Assembly (NCBI GenBank): GCA_900549885.1 | Contig: URQA01000081.1 | Span: 1 to 11,370 of the forward strand | Direction: 5' to 3' | DNA length: 11,370 nucleotides | Source of the DNA: an uncultured Eubacteriales bacterium | Lineage (GTDB): Bacteria > Bacillota > Clostridia > Oscillospirales > Oscillospiraceae | In this document: one piece after another, positions 1 to 7,356 of the stretch | How the letters are laid out: each line of letters starts with the position of its first letter | Numbering within the stretch: position 1 is the first letter of the stretch | Notes under the pieces: generated by a model | Told to the model about the DNA's origin: nothing | Database searches by the model: none | The model's input: only the letters and a program-made list of their open reading frames with translations | Program-made: the position numbers and the translations under genes

Positions 1-3000
1 GAACTCTGTGTTGGGGATGAGCGTTCCGGTAGGCCATCCGTTGATGGAGTTGTAGTCCGCCGAGGTCTTGGTCACCTGGATCTGGCCGGTGATAGGAGTG
101 TTCTCCCAGGTGACCTCCGTGGTCTCGCCGGATCTCACATAGACCGTCTTCTCCTGGGTGTCCGGGATGTAGCCCTCATTTTCCAGTTCACGCAGGTAGT
201 AGCGGCCGCCTCCTTCTAAATCCTCAAACCAGGCGTAGCCCCGGTCGTCAGTGGTCTGCTGGTCGATGGGGTTATGGCCGCTGTCATAGAGAATGAAAGA
301 AACGCCCGGAATGCCCTTGCCGTCCGCTGTGGAGATTTTGTGTACCAGGATGCCGGAGATGGCCTCGTTGGCAATGACCTCCTGTGTGACCTCGCCGTCG
401 CGGACGGTGAAGTAATGCCGGGTGGGGTCCAGGCGGAATCCGGAGGGACTTTCCAGCTCCAAGGCATAATAATCGCCCTCGGCAAGCGGGGCGAATACAG
501 TGCCGGTGTCCCCGGTGGTGACGGTGTCCACCAGGGCGTCGTCACTGGCCCGGCGGATCTCAAAAACGGCGTCAGGAAGCCGCTCCGTCTTGTCCGAGGC
601 GTTGACCTTGACGATCTCCACGCCGCCCTCTCTGTCGTTCCAGAAGGTCAGAGTCTGAACTTCACCTTCTTTGATGAGAATACTCTGGGGGCTGCTGTCC
701 AGGACGAATCCGTCCACGGTCTGGGTCTCTCGGGCGGTGATGGTGGTGCCGGGGGTGAGGCCCGTAATGACCACGCGGCCATCCGCCCCGGTGGTGTAGA
801 CGCCGTTGTTGGGGCCAACGACGGCGCCAGAGCTGTCCGTGACCAGGAACTCCACCCCGGCCAGCGGCTCGTTGTCGGTCCCCGCGATGAATTTCTGGAG
901 AACCAGCGTGGTCTCCGGCCGGTTGTAAAAATAGAGGGTCTGCGTGTCATTGGGGTGGACCACCACCGTCTGGGTCCGGGTGGCCTCGTCGATGGTGTAC
1001 CCTGGGATCGAGGCCGTTTCAGTTGCTACGATGGTGCCAACCACCCCGGAAATGGAGATCTTCCCCTCGCGGTCGGTGTAATAGAGGCCATTGGAGGAGA
1101 GCTGGCCATTTTCGTCCGGCACGAAGCTGCCGTCGGCGTAGGTGATCTTGAACTCCACGCCCTCCAGCGGCTCATGGGTGCCGGAGCTGCTCCGCTTGAC
1201 GATGACCAGATTGCCGGCAGGGGCATTGCGGAACTCCAGCCCCACCGTCTCGCCGCTGCGGATCAAAGCATACTGGGGACTGTCGTCCAGCAGGTAGCCG
1301 GGCTTGGCCCGGACCTCCCGTGCCACCACTGTGGTGCCGGGGGTGAGACCCTCCACCAGGATCTCACCCGCACTGTTGGTCACATAGCGGCCGTTGTTGG
1401 TGCCAATGAAGTTGCCGCTGCTGTCTGTCAGCAGGAACTCTACACCGGAGAGCGGTGTGTGCTTCTCATCATCCGAGACCTTCGTGATGAGCAGGGACCC
1501 CAGCGGGGCATTGCCGAACCGGAGGGTGACCACGTCCTGCTCCTTGCCGGAGATGTAGACGGTCTGGGGCTCGGAGTCAATGAGGTGGCCGTCCGGGCTT
1601 TCCAGTTCCTGGCAGATATAGGTGCCCTCTTTTAGCCCCGTGACTGTGAAGGACCCATTTTTCGAGGTCACATATTCGCCAATGACCGTCCCCTCTGTGC
1701 CGGAGGTCTCACCGCTGAGATAGCGCAGCTCAAAGCGCGCGCCCTCCAGCGGCAGCTTCGTGACGGAGTCGTATTTGTAGACAACAAGAGCACTGAGAGG
1801 CGTGTTGTCCACGACCAGCTCCTTGCTGGCGCCAGCTTCCAGATAGAACTCATAGACGCCGTCGTCCTGGACGGCGAATCCGGTGGGCGGCACCTCCTCA
1901 ACCACCTTGTACCAGCCCCTATTGACATCGGTGAGAACGATGCGGCCCGAGGCGTCCGTGTAGTACGTTCCCAGGTCATTGATCTCGCCAGTTTCCGTGT
2001 TATCGCTGGCATAATAGATATGGAACTTCGCGTTTTCAAGCGGGTCCTTTGTAACGGAATTCCGCTTTAGGATGGTCAAGGAGGGCTTGACCGCGTTGAA
2101 AAAGCGCACCGTCCGGGTAACGCCCGGCTCCAGAGAGATGGTCTGCGGGATCTCGCTGATAATGACATTGGACGGTACGTTGACCTCCGAAATTTCGTAG
2201 CTGCCGGGGTCCACCTCCAGGAAGGCCCTGCCATCGGCGTCAGTTTCCACGGTGTCCAAGAAATCCCCGTCGATCTGCCGGACCTGGTAGGTGACCCCCT
2301 CGATGGGGGAGCCGTCGGCAATATTTTTCTTGACAATTTCGAGGCCGGGCCGGGTGTAGTCCTCAAACCGTGCCTCGCTGATCTTGCCGGGCCGCAGGGC
2401 GATGGTCTGCTCACTGACGGTGCGGACGAATGGCTCCGGAACGGACTCCTCACGGACGATATAAACGCCGGCAGGGAGGTCCTCCACCAGGGCGCTCCCA
2501 TCCGGCCCGGTGGAGACGGAGGTGCTGAAGGCGCAAGTGACGCCCTTAATGGAGTAAACGGCATTTTCCACAGGAGAGCCATCGGCAGCTGAGGTCTTGA
2601 TGACCTTAATGCCGGGCAGCTCCTCGTCCTCGGCGGTGACGGTGTACTGCTTATCGCCGTCAGTAACGCTGACATAGACGCTGTGGGGCGTCGGGTCCAG
2701 GGCGTAGCCCGCCGGGGCCTCCTGCTCCACAAAGGACCAAAGCCCTTCGGTGACATCGTTGACCTCAATGTAGCCCCCGCCGGAGGTCACATCGCTGCCG
2801 ACGATCTGGCCGTCCAGGTAGATGTTATAGACGGCCCCATCCAGGCCCCTGTCCGTACCGGCGATGACCTTCTGGAAGGTGATATCGCCGTCTCCAGCTA
2901 CAGGCTCATCCGGGTCTCCCGGCTTGGGCTCATCCGATGTCACGATTTTGCGGTCGCTGTGGTAAGCGAAGAAAGACTGCCGCCCGGAGACGCTGGAGGT

Positions 3001-3666
3001 TGCCAGCACCGCCCACTTGGAGCTCTCATCCTCGACGATTGACGCTCGGATGCCCTGGGCGGCGTATTCCTCGATCTGCCGCTGGAATTCCGCATCCTCA
3101 TTGGCCTTCTGGCCCAGCAGCCAGTTGTAATACTCTACATATTGGTCGTAGGTGTCCGCATTGGCAAAGCCGCCAGCGTCGATGTCGCCGCTGGGATCGC
3201 CGCCCGCCGATTTATCGCTCTGGTTGTCCCAGATGTACGTCTGCAAGGCCATGAACAGGCTGCCGGGGATCTCTCCGGTGTAGTCGGCGATGTAGCTCAT
3301 CATCCACTTGACATTTTCGCGGGTGATGGCATCCATCTCCCCCAGGCCGGTCTCGGCAACAGCGTCATTCCACAGGGCGTCCGCGTCTGCTCCGGTGGCG
3401 GAGCGGTAGGTGTAGGACTGCAAAAAGCTCTCCGTGCCGTAGCGGTAGGAGTAGCCCAGATCCATGCAGTAGAGCTGCCGTCCGGCCGCCGTGGGCGGGC
3501 GGTAGGAGTAGGACTGCCCCTGGGAGTTGAGCCGTGTGGTCCAGAGGTTGGGGTCCGTCACCGGGGTAATGCCTACGCCGGTGGACTCCGCCGCCATCAC
3601 CGCTGTGGGCAGCAGCGACAGGATGGTCAGCAGGGTCAGAAGCAGGGATACGATTCTCTTTTTCAT
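1..3666 (-). CDS. Giant SpaA/CnaB-repeat surface adhesin with N-terminal thioester (TQXA) domain, C-terminus beyond window
   Basis: I translated this frame by hand from the ATG at 3666: 1222 codons to the window edge with no stop. Residues 1-26 are a signal peptide (MKKR, a leucine-rich core, VMA-AES). Residues about 50-215 resemble a TQXA thioester domain: Cys67 in LYCMDLG and Gln142 in MALQTYIWDN are the expected bond partners. From residue 262 there are about ten complete and one partial CnaB/SpaA repeats of 87-100 residues, starting near 262, 353, 442, 529, 627, 725, 820, 921, 1017, 1106 and 1197. Each has an early strand with Lys (e.g. IKVIKTS), a mid-domain Glu in an E-x-x-x-P-x-G-like motif and a final Asn or Asp (RFFN, RFGN, EFRN), the usual intramolecular isopeptide triad. 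Known family role: covalent host or matrix adhesion from the cell wall. The sorting signal must lie beyond position 1. The ligand cannot be inferred; calling it collagen-binding would be a guess. Confidence 0.93.
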   Translation of the reverse strand, partial: MKKRIVSLLLTLLTILSLLPTAVMAAESTGVGITPVTDPNLWTTRLNSQGQSYSYRPPTAAGRQLYCMDLGYSYRYGTESFLQSYTYRSATGADADALWNDAVAETGLGEMDAITRENVKWMMSYIADYTGEIPGSLFMALQTYIWDNQSDKSAGGDPSGDIDAGGFANADTYDQYVEYYNWLLGQKANEDAEFQRQIEEYAAQGIRASIVEDESSKWAVLATSSVSGRQSFFAYHSDRKIVTSDEPKPGDPDEPVAGDGDITFQKVIAGTDRGLDGAVYNIYLDGQIVGSDVTSGGGYIEVNDVTEGLWSFVEQEAPAGYALDPTPHSVYVSVTDGDKQYTVTAEDEELPGIKVIKTSAADGSPVENAVYSIKGVTCAFSTSVSTGPDGSALVEDLPAGVYIVREESVPEPFVRTVSEQTIALRPGKISEARFEDYTRPGLEIVKKNIADGSPIEGVTYQVRQIDGDFLDTVETDADGRAFLEVDPGSYEISEVNVPSNVIISEIPQTISLEPGVTRTVRFFNAVKPSLTILKRNSVTKDPLENAKFHIYYASDNTETGEINDLGTYYTDASGRIVLTDVNRGWYKVVEEVPPTGFAVQDDGVYEFYLEAGASKELVVDNTPLSALVVYKYDSVTKLPLEGARFELRYLSGETSGTEGTVIGEYVTSKNGSFTVTGLKEGTYICQELESPDGHLIDSEPQTVYISGKEQDVVTLRFGNAPLGSLLITKVSDDEKHTPLSGVEFLLTDSSGNFIGTNNGRYVTNSAGEILVEGLTPGTTVVAREVRAKPGYLLDDSPQYALIRSGETVGLEFRNAPAGNLVIVKRSSSGTHEPLEGVEFKITYADGSFVPDENGQLSSNGLYYTDREGKISISGVVGTIVATETASIPGYTIDEATRTQTVVVHPNDTQTLYFYNRPETTLVLQKFIAGTDNEPLAGVEFLVTDSSGAVVGPNNGVYTTGADGRVVITGLTPGTTITARETQTVDGFVLDSSPQSILIKEGEVQTLTFWNDREGGVEIVKVNASDKTERLPDAVFEIRRASDDALVDTVTTGDTGTVFAPLAEGDYYALELESPSGFRLDPTRHYFTVRDGEVTQEVIANEAISGILVHKISTADGKGIPGVSFILYDSGHNPIDQQTTDDRGYAWFEDLEGGGRYYLRELENEGYIPDTQEKTVYVRSGETTEVTWENTPITGQIQVTKTSADYNSINGWPTGTLIPNTEF

Positions 3667-3670
3667 AAAA

Positions 3671-3676
3671 CCCTTT
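3671..3676 (-). promoter_or_regulatory. Ribosome binding site of the adhesin gene
   Basis: On the minus strand AAAGGG is followed by TTTT and the ATG at 3666, a short spacing. A much better Shine-Dalgarno (AAAGGAGGT) lies further upstream around 3724-3732 but has no start codon at a usable distance. Confidence 0.45.
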
Positions 3677-3776
3677 CTGACCGTGAAAGGCAGGACAGCC
3701 CACTCGAAAGGCCGCTGCGGTTACCTCCTTTCACGGCCTCATATTTAGATTTCGAGTGTAAATGGGCACAAAAAAG

Positions 3777-3801
3777 CAGGCCGTCCATGTAGGACGGCCT
3801 G
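3777..3801 (-). terminator. Rho-independent terminator of the toxin-antitoxin operon
   Basis: A perfect 10-bp stem (CAGGCCGTCC / GGACGGCCTG) with a 5-base loop is followed on the minus strand by C and six T residues (complement of A3770-3775). It lies about 90 bases past the toxin stop codon and about 100 bases before the adhesin start, so the adhesin probably has its own promoter in the intervening 100 bases. I could not identify one convincingly there. Confidence 0.85.
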
Positions 3802-3887
3802 TTCATGCTTATGCAAGCCACATAAGTATCCAATAGTTGACTTCGTGATTTGCTGGGCGCCAATCGTAAATAAATTGGGAACTCCTA

Positions 3888-4199
3888 TTAGAGCAGTTTC
3901 GGGTAGTCGGTCATTCCATTCACAATCCGATAGATATACACGGTATCGCCCTCTATTTTATAGATGGCGACATACGTTTTGGTCAGCACCAGTTTCCGGA
4001 AATTTGATGCTGCCAGCATCGGATCGGGATGGGTTTGTCCCATCAAAGGGAATGTCCTGAGTTTTTCAATGGTTTCCCGCATGGAACGGTATATCTGCCG
4101 GCCATACTTCGGCCCAGCTTCCAGGATATGGAACCGGACGATCTCCCTGAAATCATCATCCGCCGGTTTGAGATATACCAGCTTATTCTTCGTAGGCAC
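3888..4199 (-). CDS. RelE/ParE-family toxin of a type II toxin-antitoxin pair
   Basis: The product is 103 residues, the usual size of RelE/ParE toxins. The core pattern KLVYLKPADDDFREIVRF, then a helical region (YRSMRETIEKLRTFPLMG), the strand LVLTKTYVAIYKIE and the ending VYIYRIVNG are typical of the ParE/RelE fold. These toxins act as mRNA interferases or gyrase poisons, and sequence alone does not decide which. I chose a GTG start at 4199 because GGAGGAA lies about 9 bases before it and because this gives a compact 17-base overlap with the antitoxin stop. An in-frame ATG at 4256 would add 19 residues encoded entirely inside the antitoxin gene and has no clear ribosome binding site. The gene is translated after the antitoxin in the same operon. 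Confidence 0.86.
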   Translation of the reverse strand: MPTKNKLVYLKPADDDFREIVRFHILEAGPKYGRQIYRSMRETIEKLRTFPLMGQTHPDPMLAASNFRKLVLTKTYVAIYKIEGDTVYIYRIVNGMTDYPKLL

Positions 4200-4455
4200 G
4201 GAACAGTTCCTCCATGTGGGCGTCCACTTCCTCCGGCGTATATACAGGATCGCCATTCAAGCGGCTGAACTCCGCTGCATAGACCTGATCCCGGTGGCGA
4301 AACATTTTCTCCCGCTCCTCATAAGTCTCCATGCTCATGAACACGCCGTCATCTTCACCTTTGTTTGTGATGAAGATCGGCTCACCAGATACTTTTGCCA
4401 GCTTCGAGATGGCAGCATAATCATTCCGAAGTGCGGACGAAGGTTTGATTTTCAT
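4183..4455 (-). CDS. Phd/YefM-family antitoxin
   Basis: This is a 90-residue protein beginning MKIKPSSALRNDYAAISKLA, the classic Phd/YefM N-terminal DNA-binding segment, followed by the strand EPIFITNKGEDDGVFMSMETYEE. The C-terminal part (YTPEEVDAHMEELFRAYEE) is acidic and would be the toxin-binding tail. The ATG at 4455 is preceded by AGGAGGCG with 5 bases of spacing. An earlier in-frame ATG at 4581 would read through the promoter region and is rejected. Known family behaviour is neutralisation of the toxin and binding to its own promoter as repressor, alone and with the toxin. Here the promoter region carries an inverted repeat consistent with that. Confidence 0.9.
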   Translation of the reverse strand: MKIKPSSALRNDYAAISKLAKVSGEPIFITNKGEDDGVFMSMETYEEREKMFRHRDQVYAAEFSRLNGDPVYTPEEVDAHMEELFRAYEE

Positions 4456-4469
4456 AGAAACGCCTCCTG

Positions 4470-4509
4470 TTATCATCTTTTTGATATTATTATAGCAAAA
4501 GAATGATAA
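4470..4509. promoter_or_regulatory. Putative autoregulatory operator (inverted repeat around the -10 box)
   Basis: TTATCAT at 4470-4476 and ATGATAA at 4503-4509 form an inverted repeat with centres 33 bases apart, about three helical turns, bracketing the TATAAT box. A second overlapping pair, ATATTAT (4484-4490) and ATAATAT (4506-4512), is also present. Phd/YefM antitoxins bind palindromes in this position; the assignment here is inference. Confidence 0.5.
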
Positions 4510-4516
4510 TATGCAA
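4489..4516 (-). promoter_or_regulatory. Extended -10 promoter of the toxin-antitoxin operon
   Basis: On the minus strand there is TTGCAT (complement of 4511-4516), 16 bases, then TATAAT (complement of 4489-4494), with the extended TG motif directly before the -10 (TTGCTATAAT). It ends 33 bases upstream of the antitoxin ATG. Confidence 0.75.
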
Positions 4517-4560
4517 CAGCTTTTTCCGTGGGTGCCGTCTGTGTTGTTCAATTTACACAT

Positions 4561-4589
4561 TTGCCTTTTTTCCTCTGCCATGCTAAAAT
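4561..4589 (+). promoter_or_regulatory. Extended -10 promoter for the plus-strand hypothetical gene
   Basis: TTGCCT (4561-4566), 17 bases, then TAAAAT (4584-4589), with TGC directly before the -10. It ends 42 bases before the ATG at 4632. It is divergent from the toxin-antitoxin promoter. Confidence 0.6.
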
Positions 4590-4631
4590 ACTGTCGATTT
4601 TTGCGATGAGAGAGGAAAGAAAGGAACTGCT

Positions 4632-5297
4632 ATGTTTTCGCTCAACCCCATGAAGGATCTGTATGAGAGCCAGCTGCCTCCTATGGCCCTGACGGACTAT
4701 GAGGCGTTCTCCAAATTCTTAAATCAGGCTCTGCACCGATGCCGCGAGACCGGCCGGGATTTCAACGTCTATTTGGACTGGGCCATCCAGGCTCTGGCCT
4801 CCAGTCTGGCTGCGGACAGCGCCTCCAGGATCTTCCTCCCCAAGACTCGGACCGCGCCGTTTGTCCTGGACGATCTGATCCCCCTCTCGGAGCTCCCCTC
4901 CAAAGGGACCGTGCGAGTGGACTTGAAGAAGAGCTATGTGGTGGCTCCGGTCTGGAACAACACGGATCTCATGGAGGCTGTGGAGGCTTTCTCCGATAGT
5001 GGTTTTGAGAATGCCCAGATCGATCAGGTCTTTGGCGGCGCGTACATCTTGGAGCTGAAGCTGGCCATCATCGATTCCCCGTCCGATGTGGATGTCCCGT
5101 ACATCCTCTCCCTGTGGGACCGGGGGAGCATCCAGATGGAGGCATACTCCCTGAAAGACCTCACCAAGGTCCTCTCCACAGATGGCTCAAAGTGGTATCT
5201 GCAGGAAGAGGACGGCGATACAGAACTGCCGGTCCTGGAGCCTCGTATGGCCATCCTCTACAACTGCGGCGCCAGGAGGTTTTGCGAAAAAACATAG
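4632..5297 (+). CDS. Hypothetical cytoplasmic protein, 221 residues
   Basis: I do not recognise this family. The ATG at 4632 has AAGGA about 8 bases upstream within a purine-rich run, a plausible promoter at 4561-4589 and a strong terminator after the stop. Third-position GC bias also supports it as a real gene. The 221-residue product has no signal peptide or membrane segment. It begins with a helical, partly amphipathic region (about 15-60), then alternating short strands and helices such as TVRVDLKKSYVVAPVW and GGAYILELKLAIID, suggesting a compact alpha/beta fold. It is acidic overall, and the last residues (NCGARRFCEKT) contain two cysteines. It stands alone between the toxin-antitoxin module and the surface operon, facing the latter. 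Nothing in the context gives it a function. Confidence 0.75.
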   Translation: MFSLNPMKDLYESQLPPMALTDYEAFSKFLNQALHRCRETGRDFNVYLDWAIQALASSLAADSASRIFLPKTRTAPFVLDDLIPLSELPSKGTVRVDLKKSYVVAPVWNNTDLMEAVEAFSDSGFENAQIDQVFGGAYILELKLAIIDSPSDVDVPYILSLWDRGSIQMEAYSLKDLTKVLSTDGSKWYLQEEDGDTELPVLEPRMAILYNCGARRFCEKT

Positions 5298-5303
5298 GAT
5301 ATG

Positions 5304-5335
5304 AAAATGAGCAGGCGTCAGCCTGCTCATTTTTT
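5304..5335. terminator. Bidirectional Rho-independent terminator
   Basis: A perfect 13-bp stem (AAAATGAGCAGGC / GCCTGCTCATTTT, 5304-5316 and 5321-5333) with the 4-base loop GTCA. It has a T tract on the plus strand (5330-5335) and the complementary tract on the minus strand. It sits between the convergent gene ends at 5297 and 5368, so it serves both. Confidence 0.92.
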
Positions 5336-5367
5336 GGATGGATCGATCTGCTCCATACAGAACGCTT

Positions 5368-6132
5368 TTAATAGGGATGGGCAGGCTTGTCCACCCAGGT
5401 AATCTTCTGCCCGGTGTAGCGGAAGAGCTGGACGCAGTACCAGCATTCTCGGCCCTGGTCATCCGTTCCCTCCGCGATCCCGACACCGATGGCATCCACC
5501 TTTCCACTGATCATGTGGTCCAGGTGGCCGGAGGACTTCGCCCAGTCCTGTACTGCTGCATCTGCCAACTCCAGATCCATGGTATCCAGCCATTCCTGAT
5601 TCAGGCGGTGGATGTTCTCTGTCACATAGGGACAATCGGTCACTGTGTAGTATTTTGAGCCGTCCGGCCGGGTGTGAGAATAGCTGCCGGTGGCCGCCAT
5701 TTCATCCGCTCGCACCTGAGCTGCTTCCATGAGCTTTTCATCCACAGCCAGGGCCGCAAGGCCATATTCCTGGCGGAGTGCGTTGGTCTGGTCGATGATC
5801 TCCTGCTTCACTGCGGATCCGCTCTGTGTTTCTGTTGTCTCCGCAGGCGCAGTGACTGTCGGCGCCACGCCGGTGTAGGGGGCATCCGTGTCCACCTGGA
5901 CACCGTTCTGCCAGTAGACGTTGAATCCCACCTGCCTGCCGGCGTCCCGCAGCTTCACATAGTTGGAACCATTGATATTGTATGCCTCCATCTCCACTTG
6001 CTGTCCATCCACATAGATGGGCTGCCAGGTGGGCACCGCAATGATACCCGCTGCCGCAGCGCCGCCGCAGAGCGTCGCTCCCAATGCCATGCCGGTGAGC
6101 AGCAGTCCCATCTTCTTTCCTCTGTTGTTCAT
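5368..6132 (-). CDS. Secreted CAP (SCP/PR1-like) protein with copper-amine-oxidase-like N-terminal stalk domain
   Basis: The product is 254 residues. Residues 1-28 form a signal peptide or anchor (MNNRGKK, then a Gly/Ala/Leu core). Residues about 38-85 (PIYVDGQQVEMEAYNINGSN and the following VKLRDAGRQVGFNVYW) match the short copper-amine-oxidase N-terminal-like module that Clostridia use as a surface stalk. A Thr/Pro/Glu linker follows. Residues about 109-238 are a CAP domain (EIIDQTNALRQEYGL) with cavity residues His153 (SHTRPDG), Glu172 (TENI) and His203 (SGHLDHM). Bacterial CAP proteins are extracellular and their activity is mostly unknown. I chose the ATG at 6132 because GAGGGGG precedes it and because it overlaps the previous stop as ATGA. 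An upstream in-frame ATG at 6162 has no ribosome binding site. It is the last gene of the surface operon. Confidence 0.88.
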   Translation of the reverse strand: MNNRGKKMGLLLTGMALGATLCGGAAAAGIIAVPTWQPIYVDGQQVEMEAYNINGSNYVKLRDAGRQVGFNVYWQNGVQVDTDAPYTGVAPTVTAPAETTETQSGSAVKQEIIDQTNALRQEYGLAALAVDEKLMEAAQVRADEMAATGSYSHTRPDGSKYYTVTDCPYVTENIHRLNQEWLDTMDLELADAAVQDWAKSSGHLDHMISGKVDAIGVGIAEGTDDQGRECWYCVQLFRYTGQKITWVDKPAHPY

Positions 6133-6428
6133 AGCGATATCCCCCTCTTCAGCTTTGGCCAATAGCGTACCGGTTTTTGCAACTTCGGATCATGGGCCGC
6201 GGATACCCGCCACAGACTGCGGGTCTGATGGGCCAGATAGACCACCTGGTTCAGCAGTTCCGCCGCCTGCATATATTGAGCGTCCTGTACGCCGGTCTTG
6301 CAGACGATCACCGGTCGGCCTCCCAGCAGGCGCTGGACCTGTCCGTGATCCAGCAGGACACGGCCCTCCGGCACCTGCAGGTCCACATCCTCATCCGGAT
6401 GGATTTCGAGGAACTCTTCCACGGTCAT
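6129..6428 (-). CDS. Small hypothetical cytoplasmic protein, 99 residues, coupled to the CAP gene
   Basis: I do not recognise the family. The ATG at 6428 (MTVEEFLEIHPDEDVDLQVP) has AGAGGGA about 7 bases upstream. An earlier ATG at 6491 lacks a site. The product has an acidic N-terminal half (PDEDVDLQVPEGRVLLDHGQ) and a basic C-terminal tail (LQKPVRYWPKLKRGISL), with no signal peptide or membrane helix. Its TGA overlaps the ATG of the CAP gene by four bases, showing translational coupling and co-expression. It follows the sortase by about 100 bases. A cytoplasmic protein inside an otherwise exported gene set could be a regulator or partner, but the sequence does not say. Confidence 0.72.
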   Translation of the reverse strand: MTVEEFLEIHPDEDVDLQVPEGRVLLDHGQVQRLLGGRPVIVCKTGVQDAQYMQAAELLNQVVYLAHQTRSLWRVSAAHDPKLQKPVRYWPKLKRGISL

Positions 6429-6531
6429 GGGGAGTCCCTCTTGCCTGTGGCACCATGATACGCCAAGAAAATGTGGAAAGCTATTGACCAAAACGCAGAA
6501 GGAATCGCTCGATCATACAGCAGTTTGTCCA

Positions 6532-7317
6532 TCACGCCTCCACCGCCTGGACGCACCAGCGGTAGGTACGCTGATCCCGGACGCAGGTGTACAGGGTCAG
6601 GCGGTTCTCCGCGGAGGGGGATAGCTCGCTCCGATCCGTCTCGCTGATCTTCTCCACGGAGACCACCTTGTAGGTCCGGGTCCCCAGTTTGGTGGCCAGT
6701 GTGATTCGGTCTCCGATATCCAGGGTATGGATCTCACCGAAGTAGTCGTTGGTACCCCTATTGTGGGCCGCCAGGGCTATGTTGCCGTTCCAGATGCTGG
6801 TTTCCTCAAAGTGCCCCACCCCGCGGGCCAGAGTTTTGCTGCCCGTGCCCTGGTACACCTTGACGTTCAGGTCGACAGCTGGGATCTTGAGGGTCGCCAG
6901 ATATCCGCCGCTGTAGTAGAGATCACTTGTCACTTCCGTGAAGCCGGTGGACGAAGATACCGTGGACCCGCTGCTGGAGGCGGAGGTCCCCGGTGTCACC
7001 ACCGCGGCAGAACCGCCGTTGATGACCGCCCCGGTGACTGCCTGTCCTCCCGGTGCCAGGTTGGGGGTGAGGTATGTGCCAGTGTTCAGCGCGTATGCGC
7101 TGGGACTGCCAAAGGCCGGTGGGATCCGGGCGGCGTTCTTGCTGCGGTCCTCATTTTTTGCCGCGCCGCCGTCTGCCATGATGACAGGTTCGATGGAAGT
7201 GGGATCTCCGTACTCCGGATCGCCCGGCGCGGCGATGGTATAGTCCAGGGCGCCGGCGGGCAGCGCCAGGCAGGCTGCCAGGCACAGGGCCGCCAGACTT
7301 GTCATTGCTCTTTTCAT
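6532..7317 (-). CDS. Sortase (class D-like), exported, without C-terminal membrane anchor
   Basis: The product is 261 residues. The N-terminus (MKRAMTSLAALCLAACLALP) is a signal peptide or uncleaved anchor. A long low-complexity Pro/Gly/Ser/Thr linker follows (about 65-130). The sortase beta-barrel runs from about 140 (ATLKIPAVDLNVKVYQ) to the end. The catalytic set is visible: His185 (LAAHNRG), Cys245 (TLYTCV) and Arg253 (TYRWCVQA). Sortases cut LPXTG-like signals and attach proteins to peptidoglycan or polymerise pili. The His and Cys contexts resemble class D or pilin-type enzymes, but assigning the class needs a profile search. AAGGAGG lies 7 bases before the ATG. It follows the membrane-anchored surface protein by 39 bases, so the two are co-transcribed. 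The adhesin at 1-3666 is a candidate substrate. Confidence 0.88.
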   Translation of the reverse strand: MKRAMTSLAALCLAACLALPAGALDYTIAAPGDPEYGDPTSIEPVIMADGGAAKNEDRSKNAARIPPAFGSPSAYALNTGTYLTPNLAPGGQAVTGAVINGGSAAVVTPGTSASSSGSTVSSSTGFTEVTSDLYYSGGYLATLKIPAVDLNVKVYQGTGSKTLARGVGHFEETSIWNGNIALAAHNRGTNDYFGEIHTLDIGDRITLATKLGTRTYKVVSVEKISETDRSELSPSAENRLTLYTCVRDQRTYRWCVQAVEA

Positions 7318-7356
7318 ATACGCTCCTCCTTAACTTTTGCTCATGGCTTCTCTTCT

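Noticed and set aside
274..1635. A 453-codon open frame on the plus strand
   Set aside because: It is the antisense shadow of the adhesin. The minus-strand frame shows unmistakable CnaB repeats, while the plus frame shows no domain and no ribosome binding site.
6133..6162. Earlier ATG for the CAP protein at 6162
   Set aside because: It has no ribosome binding site and would add charged residues before the signal peptide. The ATGA-coupled start at 6132 is better.
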